In this document: positions 7,719-15,009 of the stretch, in pieces | How the letters are laid out: each line of letters begins with the position of its first letter | Position numbering within the stretch: the stretch's first letter is position 1 | Assembly (NCBI GenBank): GCA_002502295.1 | Contig: DANX01000012.1 | Span: 51,735-75,374 of the forward strand | Source of the DNA: Euryarchaeota archaeon UBA561 | GTDB lineage: Archaea > Thermoplasmatota > Poseidoniia > Poseidoniales > Poseidoniaceae | Length of the DNA: 23,640 nucleotides | Reading direction: 5' to 3' | Program-made: the position numbers and the translations under genes | The notes under the pieces: model-generated | What the model saw: the letters and a program-made list of their open reading frames with translations, nothing else | The model's database searches: none | Told to the model about the DNA's origin: nothing

Positions 7719-10529
7719 TCAAGCCTTCACGTTCTCAACGGGGCTTGGTTCAGAAGCCAAGGTGCTCTTTTTCTCATTCACTTGGCGTGCTAGGAAGGAA
7801 ACGACGTCGAGAATCTCGATGTCAGCATAGGCTTCATCGCCTTCAAACTTCAAGCACTCAAAGTGGGACACACACTTCGGACATGAGGTCAACATTGTGT
7901 CGGCTCCGGTGGCTCGCACTTCTTCCATGCGAGTGACACGGAGGGAGCGAGCGTTCTCGTTGCAGGACATCATGCTTGATACACCACAGCACATGGCGTC
8001 TTCACCGCTGTGTTCCATCTCAACAATTTCCACACCTTCGACGGCGTTGATGAGTTCACGGGGTTCTTCGTAGATGCCCATTTGGCGGCCAAGACGGCAG
8101 GGGTCGTGGTATGTCACCGTGGTTTCTTCTGATTTGAGGTTCATGTCAAAGCCCTGCTCGATGAGGAATTCCGTCGTGTGCATGACCTTGACATCCTCAA
8201 GTTCGTAGTCACGTGCGAAGGTTCGGAAACATTCTGCACAGGAGGAAACCAACGTGTCGATGCCTGATTCGTTGATCTTGCGTTGGTTGTACGCCTTGAG
8301 CTTCTCAAAGACTTCATCGAGACCTTGCCACTTCTGGTCGTGGCCACAGCACTTGAGGAAGTCACGACCGAGGTAGGACACATCGGTTTCCATCTCTTCG
8401 AAGAGCGTAAAGGCGGCGGTGGTGCTATCACCAAGGTTCATGGTACCCTCGTTGACATGAGAGAACACCATTTCCTGGTCGAGGTAATCAACGCAGCCGG
8501 GATAGTAGCCGATGTTTGACGTGATGGGATAATCCTCAGTTGCGATGAAGTCAATGTCTGCAGCTTCGTCTGCTTCGGCGTTCAAAACCGCTTGAAGGAC
8601 CGTGTGAGGTATCTCTGCTTGAGGGCCGCCTACAATGAGCGAACGACGAATATCAACATAGGAGTCGTAATCCACGAGTTGGGGGCACGCATTCGTACAA
8701 GCAGTACAGGTTAGGCAAGAATACAACGGTACGCCGTCGTCTTCGTTGTTCCATGAGTTGTAGATGATGTTGAGTTTGTCTCCACCGTTGAAGAGACGGA
8801 CAGGACAAGCATCGTCGCACAAGTCGCAACCGTAGCACTTGTTCATCTCGAATTCATAACCACGGGCCATGTAGCGGAGGAGAACGAAGACGAGTGCACC
8901 AAAGGTCACACAGGGGATGAACATGGCATACGTCAATTTGGCGTCCAGGGACTTTGGATTTTGGTGGTAGGTTGGGTTCTCGATGTACGAGTAAGCAGAA
9001 CCTCCGAGAGCCATTTCTTCTGCGTTGGTCAAGTTCACCGTGTAGCCTGCAAGGCCACCCGGAGCGTTTTCGTTCCACACCAAGAGCGGTTGGTAAGAGG
9101 CAATGGTGAAGGCTGTTTCAGTGGTGATGCTGTCGTTGAGTGCCAAAGCACCACTGGCCACAACTTCGTAGGTGTACGTGTACGTTCCCACCGTCATTTC
9201 GACGGTAGCGCCTTCACAATTCGCAAAAGAGACCATCTCCTTTCCGTTGGTGTCGTACACCGAGAGCGTGGTGGCGACCATGTCCTGAGTGGAAACATCG
9301 TTGATCTTCCGCTCACTGGAGCGGTATTCACAGGCCAAGTCCGTGGTGAGTGTGGTCACTTCATCGGGATGGCCTTCAGGGAAGTAGGTTGTATCTTCCG
9401 TGATGGTGAATGAACCGGTGGTCGTGAATCCATCTCCACCGTTGAAGGTTGTACCTCCTGTGGCTGCATTTATGCCGAGCATTGCATCCTGATGGCCGTT
9501 GGCATCGTTGAAGTCGGTAATGATGTACCTTGCTGGCTGATAGATGTTCCACCCCAGCCAGGCAGTGGTAGGAACAATGCCGTCCTCAGACCAACCTCGG
9601 TCATCGGTGAATTCATTGACATCGTGAACATGAACATCGCTTGGTTGTGTCCGCATGGCTTCGAGTTCGCCGTAATCCTTGATGGTGAGCAAACCCTTTG
9701 CTTCCCAAAAGCCTCTGTCATAGGTGTCGAAGGTCGCCACCGTGGCTGCGGAGGAGATGATAAGGGCACCAACGAGGAGTTGTCGACTCTTGGCGAGCGT
9801 GAAACCCGTCCCCCATGCCTTGATGAGCAAGCCACGCCCAATGAAATAGATACATATCCACATCAAGACCCCAGTCATCACCCAGGGTATTGAGTTGAAC
9901 ACTTCCGCTATCCATGGTTCCCGGGTACCACACAGCAAGTCACCGTGTGAATCCAATTTACAGAAGTCTGAACGATTTTTCCCATACAATTCAAGGAAGA
10001 TGTTAATGGAAAACACCGAAATGAACCAGATGTGAGCGAGATAGACTGCCCCCGCTGCAGCAAACCATGGATCTTCAACCGGACGCTTTTCTCGTCCGCC
10101 GAGGAAAGGTGGAAGAGCGAGGATACCGACAGGAATCCCGGTTAGGGCAGCGCCCCACCAAGCAGCGTTCCATGGGAACATGGGTTGGCCTACAATCTCG
10201 CCCACGAATCCGGTAGGGACGACAAACTGAGGGAGGTATTCCCCCCATCGCAGATAACCGTATGAGAACAACACATACCAGTCAGGGAACACGAATCCTG
10301 CTTGTGCGTAAGGATCAGCAGCACCGTGAAGTGGGGGTGGAATCAGCCACGCATAGAACAGCAAGATGGAAAGCATCGAGGCGAAAATGATGCTGTCTCG
10401 CAACACTTCATGAGGCCAAAAACCGTGACCCGTACGCGTTCGCTTACGCTTCTCTTCTGCCTTCTGAAGGTTTTCTTTTTCCTCCATATACATGGAGGCA
10501 ACTCTGCCAAAATTGTCAATCAGTCCCAC
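7719..10529 (-). CDS. Cytochrome b C-terminal domain fused to HdrD/EtfD-like Fe-S (CCG) module
   Basis: This 936-residue fusion has two parts. Residues 36-270 resemble cytochrome b6f subunit IV, with FPDWYVLFSYGYLRW carrying a PDWY version of the quinol-site PEWY, and five hydrophobic segments. After an extracytoplasmic, Thr-rich domain (about 270-530) and a sixth helix (531-553) come two 4Fe-4S motifs (Cys565/568/571/575 and Cys605/608/611/615). Two CCG domains follow: Cys679, CC727-728, Cys764/767, and Cys811, CC847-848, Cys883/886. The C-terminal half matches HdrD, GlpC, LutA and EtfD proteins. Loop charges place the Fe-S part in the cytoplasm. It probably moves electrons between a cytoplasmic donor and the quinone/Rieske complex encoded just upstream. 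The GTG start is chosen for its strong GGGGGAG ribosome site. The donor (ETF, disulfide/thiol or another) is unknown. Confidence 0.88.
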   Translation of the reverse strand: MGLIDNFGRVASMYMEEKENLQKAEEKRKRTRTGHGFWPHEVLRDSIIFASMLSILLFYAWLIPPPLHGAADPYAQAGFVFPDWYVLFSYGYLRWGEYLPQFVVPTGFVGEIVGQPMFPWNAAWWGAALTGIPVGILALPPFLGGREKRPVEDPWFAAAGAVYLAHIWFISVFSINIFLELYGKNRSDFCKLDSHGDLLCGTREPWIAEVFNSIPWVMTGVLMWICIYFIGRGLLIKAWGTGFTLAKSRQLLVGALIISSAATVATFDTYDRGFWEAKGLLTIKDYGELEAMRTQPSDVHVHDVNEFTDDRGWSEDGIVPTTAWLGWNIYQPARYIITDFNDANGHQDAMLGINAATGGTTFNGGDGFTTTGSFTITEDTTYFPEGHPDEVTTLTTDLACEYRSSERKINDVSTQDMVATTLSVYDTNGKEMVSFANCEGATVEMTVGTYTYTYEVVASGALALNDSITTETAFTIASYQPLLVWNENAPGGLAGYTVNLTNAEEMALGGSAYSYIENPTYHQNPKSLDAKLTYAMFIPCVTFGALVFVLLRYMARGYEFEMNKCYGCDLCDDACPVRLFNGGDKLNIIYNSWNNEDDGVPLYSCLTCTACTNACPQLVDYDSYVDIRRSLIVGGPQAEIPHTVLQAVLNAEADEAADIDFIATEDYPITSNIGYYPGCVDYLDQEMVFSHVNEGTMNLGDSTTAAFTLFEEMETDVSYLGRDFLKCCGHDQKWQGLDEVFEKLKAYNQRKINESGIDTLVSSCAECFRTFARDYELEDVKVMHTTEFLIEQGFDMNLKSEETTVTYHDPCRLGRQMGIYEEPRELINAVEGVEIVEMEHSGEDAMCCGVSSMMSCNENARSLRVTRMEEVRATGADTMLTSCPKCVSHFECLKFEGDEAYADIEILDVVSFLARQVNEKKSTLASEPSPVENVKA

Positions 10530-10534
10530 TTTCT

Positions 10535-10541
10535 CTCCCCC
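10535..10541 (-). promoter_or_regulatory. Shine-Dalgarno site of the cytochrome b/Fe-S fusion
   Basis: On the minus strand GGGGGAG lies five bases before the GTG at 10529, inside the 16-base gap after the cytochrome b stop. It supports the GTG over later in-frame ATG codons (residues 13 and 15). Confidence 0.55.
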
Positions 10542-10545
10542 TTTA

Positions 10546-11412
10546 TCAATGCGGCTCAGCGATGCCCTGAACCCAAACGATGAACAAATGAATGATGATG
10601 AGTGTCGTCACGATGACAGGCAGGATGAACACGTGGATGAAGTACATTCGAGTCACCGTGAGCGGAGTTAACTCCGAGCCTGAAAAGAGCAAGGTAGCGA
10701 TGTATTTTCCAACCAGTGGGCTTGAGTTAGCGAGGTTGATGCCGATGATGGCAGCACCGTAAGCGAGGCTGTCCCACGGAAGGAGGTAGCCCGAATAACC
10801 GAAGACGATGGTGAGCGCCATGAGGGCAACACCGATGAGCCAGTTGAGCTCACGTGGGTTTCGGTAAGCGCCCGTGAAGTAGACACGGCACATGTGCAAG
10901 AAGACGCTGGCCACCATGAAGTGGGTCGTCCAGTGGTGGACGGCTCGGAGGATGTATCCAAAGGGAAGTTCAGTCATGATGTATTGCATGCTGGCGTAGG
11001 CCGGTGAAGGATCGCCTTCTCCACCTGGGACGTAGTAAATGCCAAGCACGGTTCCTGTGAGAACGAGGATGATGAACGAAAGGAAAGAAATTCCGCCGAG
11101 ACAATAGAGCGGATACCAATACCAAATGATTCTCAGTTTGTACTTCTCAGCGTGGGTGAGTGGCATCTGCCGGTGCATGTTGTAGTAAGCACCTTTGGAC
11201 ATGTTCCAGTAATCTTGGAGGCGGAAACGTGTGTCGAGCCAAGAGAACACCCAAAGGAACGAACGTTCAGCCACACCCATTTTTCCGGTTGATTCTACCG
11301 CTCGAAGAATGTCTCTTCGAGGCATTTCTTCGTTCTCCTTGCGGAGGGTGAACGCCACGAGCAGCACCAAGAAGGCGATGAAGAACCAAAGAATCCAGAA
11401 CATTGTTGTCAT
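10546..11412 (-). CDS. Cytochrome b, b6-like N-terminal subunit
   Basis: This 288-residue di-heme cytochrome b resembles PetB of the b6f complex. Four haem-ligand histidines align well: His159 (RAVHHW) and His173 (FLHMCRV) 14 residues apart, and His260 (YFIHVFILP) and His275 (IIIHLFIVW) 15 residues apart. The 14/15 spacing is the b6 pattern; bc1 has 14/14. GAYRNPRELNW and GYSGYLLPWD are also classic. An extra N-terminal helix (about 5-22) and a cytoplasmic linker of about 70 residues precede the core, longer than in PetB. The protein ends after the fourth core helix, so the remaining cytochrome b helices must come from the fusion protein encoded 16 bases downstream. It starts nine bases after the Rieske gene. 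Confidence 0.93.
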   Translation of the reverse strand: MTTMFWILWFFIAFLVLLVAFTLRKENEEMPRRDILRAVESTGKMGVAERSFLWVFSWLDTRFRLQDYWNMSKGAYYNMHRQMPLTHAEKYKLRIIWYWYPLYCLGGISFLSFIILVLTGTVLGIYYVPGGEGDPSPAYASMQYIMTELPFGYILRAVHHWTTHFMVASVFLHMCRVYFTGAYRNPRELNWLIGVALMALTIVFGYSGYLLPWDSLAYGAAIIGINLANSSPLVGKYIATLLFSGSELTPLTVTRMYFIHVFILPVIVTTLIIIHLFIVWVQGIAEPH

Positions 11413-11421
11413 CGTATCACC

Positions 11422-12267
11422 TCAATCACAGTACGTGTACCAATCCACATAGTCGGTTAGCCCTTCAATGACATCGCCATTGAGTTGAATCGGAATGATG
11501 GGAAGACCAACCGGAGCAGGGCCACCGGCTCGCCGAATACCGGCGTAGTTGAACGTGGCTCCGTTTGAGCGGTTTCGGTTAGTGTTCATTTCAAGAGCAG
11601 TTGGGTCGAACCGAGAGGAGTGACAGATGCAGAACATCTTGGTGCCGCCGTCGTCGCCGCCACCTGGCGTCCAAGAGTCTTCTGTGAAGGAATTTGACAC
11701 AAGTTGCCATCCGGGAATGCAGCACAGGTGGGTGCACCGTCCAAAGACCATCACGAGGTCATCGGAAGGCATGAGGCGGGGGTCGGCTTCCGCAAGATCT
11801 TCAAAGTGGCCGACGTATTTTCCAGTCTCATCGTAGCCTTCCATAAACTGGAACCGGGCCTTACCGTTGGATTCAGGCGTCCCAGCGTATTTTGAATGGG
11901 CGACATAGTTGACAACGACCGGAACGCCGTTCCACACGCCAGCAGCACCGGCTGTACCGGTTGAGGAACTGGCGGCTTCGGCTGCGAAGTCAGCTTTGGT
12001 CATGGGTTGCAGATGTTTGGCGCCGTACCACGCTTCGTCCTCACGACCTTTGGCCCAGAATTGAACGGCCAAGTCGCCACCACCGCCACCGCCTGGTGGA
12101 AGAAGGATGGCTGCAAACCCAAGCATACCGATGGAGGCGGTTAACACACCGGCGGCGGTGTTGAAGCCGTAGCGGAGGAATTGACGACGGTTGATGGACG
12201 TCGTGCCGGCGCCCATGCTGTCAGCTGCGTCGCTGGGTGCGGGCTTGAGATCGTATTCACGTGCCAT
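11422..12267 (-). CDS. Rieske [2Fe-2S] protein, Tat-exported
   Basis: This 281-residue Rieske subunit would carry electrons from quinol to an extracytoplasmic acceptor. A twin-arginine motif (INRRQFLRYG, 25-34) precedes a hydrophobic helix (about 38-57) that likely stays as the membrane anchor, followed by a six-glycine hinge. Box I is CTHLCC (178-183) and box II is CICHSS (213-218): ligands Cys178, His180, Cys213, His216, with Cys183-Cys215 as the expected disulfide. Box I has Cys in place of the usual Gly before the last Cys, box II has Ser for Gly, and Phe220 replaces the Tyr that raises potential in bc1 Rieske proteins. A Gly/Asp-rich insert separates the boxes by about 29 residues, longer than usual. 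GGTGAGG precedes the start and contains the previous gene's stop. Confidence 0.93.
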   Translation of the reverse strand: MAREYDLKPAPSDAADSMGAGTTSINRRQFLRYGFNTAAGVLTASIGMLGFAAILLPPGGGGGGDLAVQFWAKGREDEAWYGAKHLQPMTKADFAAEAASSSTGTAGAAGVWNGVPVVVNYVAHSKYAGTPESNGKARFQFMEGYDETGKYVGHFEDLAEADPRLMPSDDLVMVFGRCTHLCCIPGWQLVSNSFTEDSWTPGGGDDGGTKMFCICHSSRFDPTALEMNTNRNRSNGATFNYAGIRRAGGPAPVGLPIIPIQLNGDVIEGLTDYVDWYTYCD

Positions 12268-12273
12268 GCTGCC

Positions 12274-12720
12274 TCACCACTTGTACTCCCGCCAGTCTTT
12301 CTGGTGTTCTGGGATGAATTTGCTTTGAGCGTGCTTCACGATGATTGTATCGGGAAGGATGAACTTGAGGTAGATGATGCCGACCATGATGAGGGTGGTC
12401 ATGGTCATGGCGAGGTGGAATGACAGTTGTTGTTGATCCCAGCCTTTGGCCAAGCCGTAAATCATGGAAAAACTCCAGTAGCAAATCCAGAAAAGGCCCC
12501 AAGCGAGGAAAAACATCGTGAGGTAAGACGCACCCGAAGGAGCCAAGGATGCACTGACAATGGTCCCTGGCTCGGCGACATTGAACACACCGTGGTCGAT
12601 GGCCGTTGCCATCTCCTCCTCCGTGAGTTCAGCCCCTTCGAGAGCCGTTCTCGCATCGTCAACTGCGATGCTTCCGTCAGCGACGCCTCGAAGCAAGGTC
12701 GTGATTGTGTCGTCCATCAT
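12274..12720 (-). CDS. Two-helix membrane protein of the bc-type operon
   Basis: This is a 148-residue protein of unknown family. A predicted soluble N-terminal part of about 60 residues (helical, acidic: TLLRGVADGSIAVDDARTALEGAELTEEE would form a small helical bundle) is followed by two hydrophobic segments (about 66-92 and 101-124) and a basic C-terminal tail (HQKDWREYKW). It starts in an ATGA overlap with the secreted CxCH protein and ends six bases before the Rieske gene, so it is translationally embedded in the operon. A structural or assembly subunit of the complex is the likely role. No haem or metal ligand pattern is obvious. Confidence 0.75.
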   Translation of the reverse strand: MMDDTITTLLRGVADGSIAVDDARTALEGAELTEEEMATAIDHGVFNVAEPGTIVSASLAPSGASYLTMFFLAWGLFWICYWSFSMIYGLAKGWDQQQLSFHLAMTMTTLIMVGIIYLKFILPDTIIVKHAQSKFIPEHQKDWREYKW

Positions 12721-13559
12721 TGATCACCTCGTCGCATGAGTTTGTATCGCAAACGCAGCTGATTGCTGCGGCCTTTGTAAGACGTTGAGAAACCATAACG
12801 GAGCAGGAGGCCTGCGAAGATAACGACGCCAATCACCGCACCAAAGCCGAGCAGGCCGAGCCAGTGAGCTCGAAGTTTTGCACCCATGTGGTGCAGGTCA
12901 ACCCCATGATGAGCAGGCTCAGGAGGGCTCACGTTTCCATCTCCTGCAAAGAGGGTTCGTGTACCCATGGCGGCGGAAGCCTCATCGCCCTCGTTGAGTG
13001 CGAAGTTGAGCTGATTCCAGCGATCTTCCACGCCGGGAAGTTGGTCGCCGTTCACGGCGTTGCCAACAATCCAGAAATTGACCGTCCCGCTTTCAGCTTC
13101 GGGAGCGGTCCAGTCGAGCATCCATGAGCGCTCTTGGTTGCCGGCCGAGGCTTCTGTGTGGGTAAGGGTTTGCTCATCAAGCACCCCGTCGATCTCCCAG
13201 TTTTGACCAGCATCGCTGGCGAGAGTGCCGAGTGAGACACGCATGGAGAAGCCGCCAGCGTAGGAGCCTCCTGCAGACGGTCCACCGATTAACTGGAGGT
13301 GGAACGTGTAGGTTTCACCGGCCACGTAAGCAAACGGTACATCGTCGAGAATAACTTGGACCGCATTGTCGGCAACTTCGTTATGGCAGAGGCATCCTGA
13401 TTTGGCCACATCGTCAATGTCAACCTGCCCGGTTGAGCCTTGGTGGGATTGTGACCCTCCAATGCCGCCAGGATAAGACGAGGCGAGGGTGGGAAGAAGA
13501 AGCAGTGCCCCGACCAGCGCAAGCAAGGCTGTACGCGACAATCGAGTAGATCTGTGCAT
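12717..13559 (-). CDS. Secreted, membrane-anchored protein with CxCH motif (choice-of-anchor V-like)
   Basis: This 280-residue protein has a signal peptide (about 1-28), a short Gly/Ser region and SGCLCHNE with Cys56, Cys58 and His59. A beta-rich domain follows (YTFHLQLIGG, GGFSMRVSLG, NFWIVGNAVNGD), then a His-rich linker (HHGVDLHHMG), a C-terminal helix (about 233-253) and a basic cytoplasmic tail. The layout resembles bacterial 'choice-of-anchor V' or reeler-like secreted domains that carry a cysteine/histidine motif near the N-terminus. As the first gene of the operon it could be the extracytoplasmic partner of the Rieske protein, but CxCH is not the canonical CxxCH haem c site, so haem binding is unproven. 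It overlaps the next gene by four bases. Confidence 0.72.
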   Translation of the reverse strand: MHRSTRLSRTALLALVGALLLLPTLASSYPGGIGGSQSHQGSTGQVDIDDVAKSGCLCHNEVADNAVQVILDDVPFAYVAGETYTFHLQLIGGPSAGGSYAGGFSMRVSLGTLASDAGQNWEIDGVLDEQTLTHTEASAGNQERSWMLDWTAPEAESGTVNFWIVGNAVNGDQLPGVEDRWNQLNFALNEGDEASAAMGTRTLFAGDGNVSPPEPAHHGVDLHHMGAKLRAHWLGLLGFGAVIGVVIFAGLLLRYGFSTSYKGRSNQLRLRYKLMRRGDQ

Positions 13560-13669
13560 AGTCTCACCCTTGCAGTCTAACCGACCTGCACGGACTCCTT
13601 AAACATTACCAGAAAAACGCCACTTAAGTTGCGGCGCAGTGTTGCGTTTTTTGGAACTTTTTGGACCTG

Positions 13670-13678
13670 CTATTTATC
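13670..13678 (+). promoter_or_regulatory. Possible TATA box for the TPR-ftsZ pair
   Basis: CTATTTATC lies in the 190-base divergent gap between the respiratory operon and the TPR gene, about 75 bases before the chosen ATG. It follows a T-rich run. The minus-strand promoter of the respiratory operon must lie in the same gap; TTTAAGG near 13598-13604 is a weak candidate. Confidence 0.3.
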
Positions 13679-13749
13679 ACCTTTTCAACCCACCAAAATT
13701 AAGAGAGAAGACTTCATCAGTTTGGGGCCGTTCGACTCAACAGAGCACC

Positions 13750-14049
13750 ATGCCAAATTACGCCTTTGACAACACCTACGACCTCTCCGAGGAACAGCTC
13801 CAACAACTCGACGAGGCAGAAGATTTGATGTTGAAAGGATCACTTGGGAAAGCCGAGAAAATATTACTTGACATGTTAGAAAAGGACACTGAGTGCATAC
13901 CGGTGCTCTCGAACCTCGGTCATTTGTACGGCCGTCACTTGTCAGAATTCAAGACCGCCGTTGAGTACTACGACCGCGTTTTGTCCCTTGAACCCGACAA
14001 CGCTTGGGCGAGAGATGCCCGTCGCCGATACCTCCGCTACATCGACTAA
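13750..14049 (+). CDS. TPR-repeat protein
   Basis: This is a 99-residue protein. The region EEQLQQLDEAEDLMLKGSLGKAEKILLDMLEKD and the following CIPVLSNLGHLYGRHLSEFKTAVEYYDRVLSLEPDN form two tetratricopeptide-like helix pairs, with the typical YxxVLxLEPDN ending of a repeat. It therefore probably acts as a protein-protein adaptor. ATG 13750 is chosen because upstream in-frame residues are not repeat-like and lie in the promoter region. The stop is immediately followed by the ATG of the FtsZ-family gene, so the two are probably co-translated; a role in the same process is inference. Confidence 0.8.
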   Translation: MPNYAFDNTYDLSEEQLQQLDEAEDLMLKGSLGKAEKILLDMLEKDTECIPVLSNLGHLYGRHLSEFKTAVEYYDRVLSLEPDNAWARDARRRYLRYID

Positions 14050-15009
14050 ATGAGCACACCAAAGTTCATTGAGATGGCACACACCGTATCGCCCATGGAC
14101 CCCTCCAACATCCTGATTGCTGGAGTGGGTGGCATTGGATGTTCTTGGGCCAACCAAGCCCATCAAAAATGCCTTGGCAGTGCACACTTGGCCCTCATCG
14201 ATGCCGATGATTCGAGTTTCAAAACGGGAGATGACGTTCATGTGCTGCGCCTGGGACACGCTCTTGACAGCGTGGGGTGCGCTGCTTTGCCGCCACTTGC
14301 TGAACAACGAATGCGAGGATTGAGCACCATCACGAACCGACTCTTGGAGAACACCGAACTTGTGATCCTTCTCGCCGGCCTCGGTGGCGGCGTTGGCACC
14401 GGAGCTGCTCACGAATTTGCCCGACAAGCTCGCCAATCCGGTGCGATTGTGCTCGCCGTCGCAGGTCTGCCGTTTGAGAGCCAGCCTACACGAATGGAAA
14501 TCGCCCTTGAAGGATTGGAACGACTTGAGCACACCGCCCACATCACCGTGCGACTTTCGCTCGACAGACTGGCTCGGCAAGCCAGGGAAAAAGGCCAGTT
14601 ATGGCAAATGGGAGCCGAATGGATTGAAGACCTCGTGGATGGATTGGTCCGTACGCTCATGCGAATGGGACTGATCAACCTTGACCTCATGGATTTGCGA
14701 GCGATCGTCGACCAAACCGGAGAGGCCACGATGCTTGTTGGCGTTGGGAGACCTGATGACCCGAGAGGCATCCTTGAGGCGGCACTGAAGGCACCACTCT
14801 CCGCCATGGACGTTGGCGGTGCGAAAGGTTGCCTCATCCAAGTCGAGGGCGGTCTCGGCATGACCATTGGACAGGTTGATGCCGTTGCTGACCTGTTCAC
14901 GAGCGCCCTCGACGCTGATGCTCAAGTCATTCTGGGCGCGAGAGTGAGCGAAGATTTGGTGGACACCATTCGTGTTGTGACCTTGTTGGCAGGTATCCAC
15001 TCGTCCTAG
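14050..15009 (+). CDS. ftsZ: FtsZ/tubulin-superfamily GTPase
   Basis: This 319-residue FtsZ-family protein has the tubulin signature GLGGGVGTG (110-118), an N-terminal glycine loop VGGIGCSW (26-33) and the T7 catalytic loop NLDLMDLRAI (210-219) with both Asp residues, so GTP binding and hydrolysis look intact. The segment after strand 3 reads LIDADDSSF, unlike the usual NTD motif of bacterial FtsZ, and the PFxxE...R region is one residue short, so this is a divergent paralogue. It ends soon after the second domain without the disordered tail and conserved C-terminal peptide used for SepF or FtsA binding. It may be a division or shape protein, or a regulatory paralogue. The gene ends in a CTAG shared with the convergent neighbour. 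Confidence 0.85.
   Translation: MSTPKFIEMAHTVSPMDPSNILIAGVGGIGCSWANQAHQKCLGSAHLALIDADDSSFKTGDDVHVLRLGHALDSVGCAALPPLAEQRMRGLSTITNRLLENTELVILLAGLGGGVGTGAAHEFARQARQSGAIVLAVAGLPFESQPTRMEIALEGLERLEHTAHITVRLSLDRLARQAREKGQLWQMGAEWIEDLVDGLVRTLMRMGLINLDLMDLRAIVDQTGEATMLVGVGRPDDPRGILEAALKAPLSAMDVGGAKGCLIQVEGGLGMTIGQVDAVADLFTSALDADAQVILGARVSEDLVDTIRVVTLLAGIHSS

Noticed and set aside
12080..12105. GC-rich triplet run as a tandem repeat element
   Set aside because: It encodes the six-glycine hinge of the Rieske protein and fits a normal flexible neck.
13384..13395. Canonical CxxCH haem c site in the secreted protein
   Set aside because: The residues are Cys-Leu-Cys-His, one residue short of CxxCH, so it is reported only as an unproven CxCH motif.
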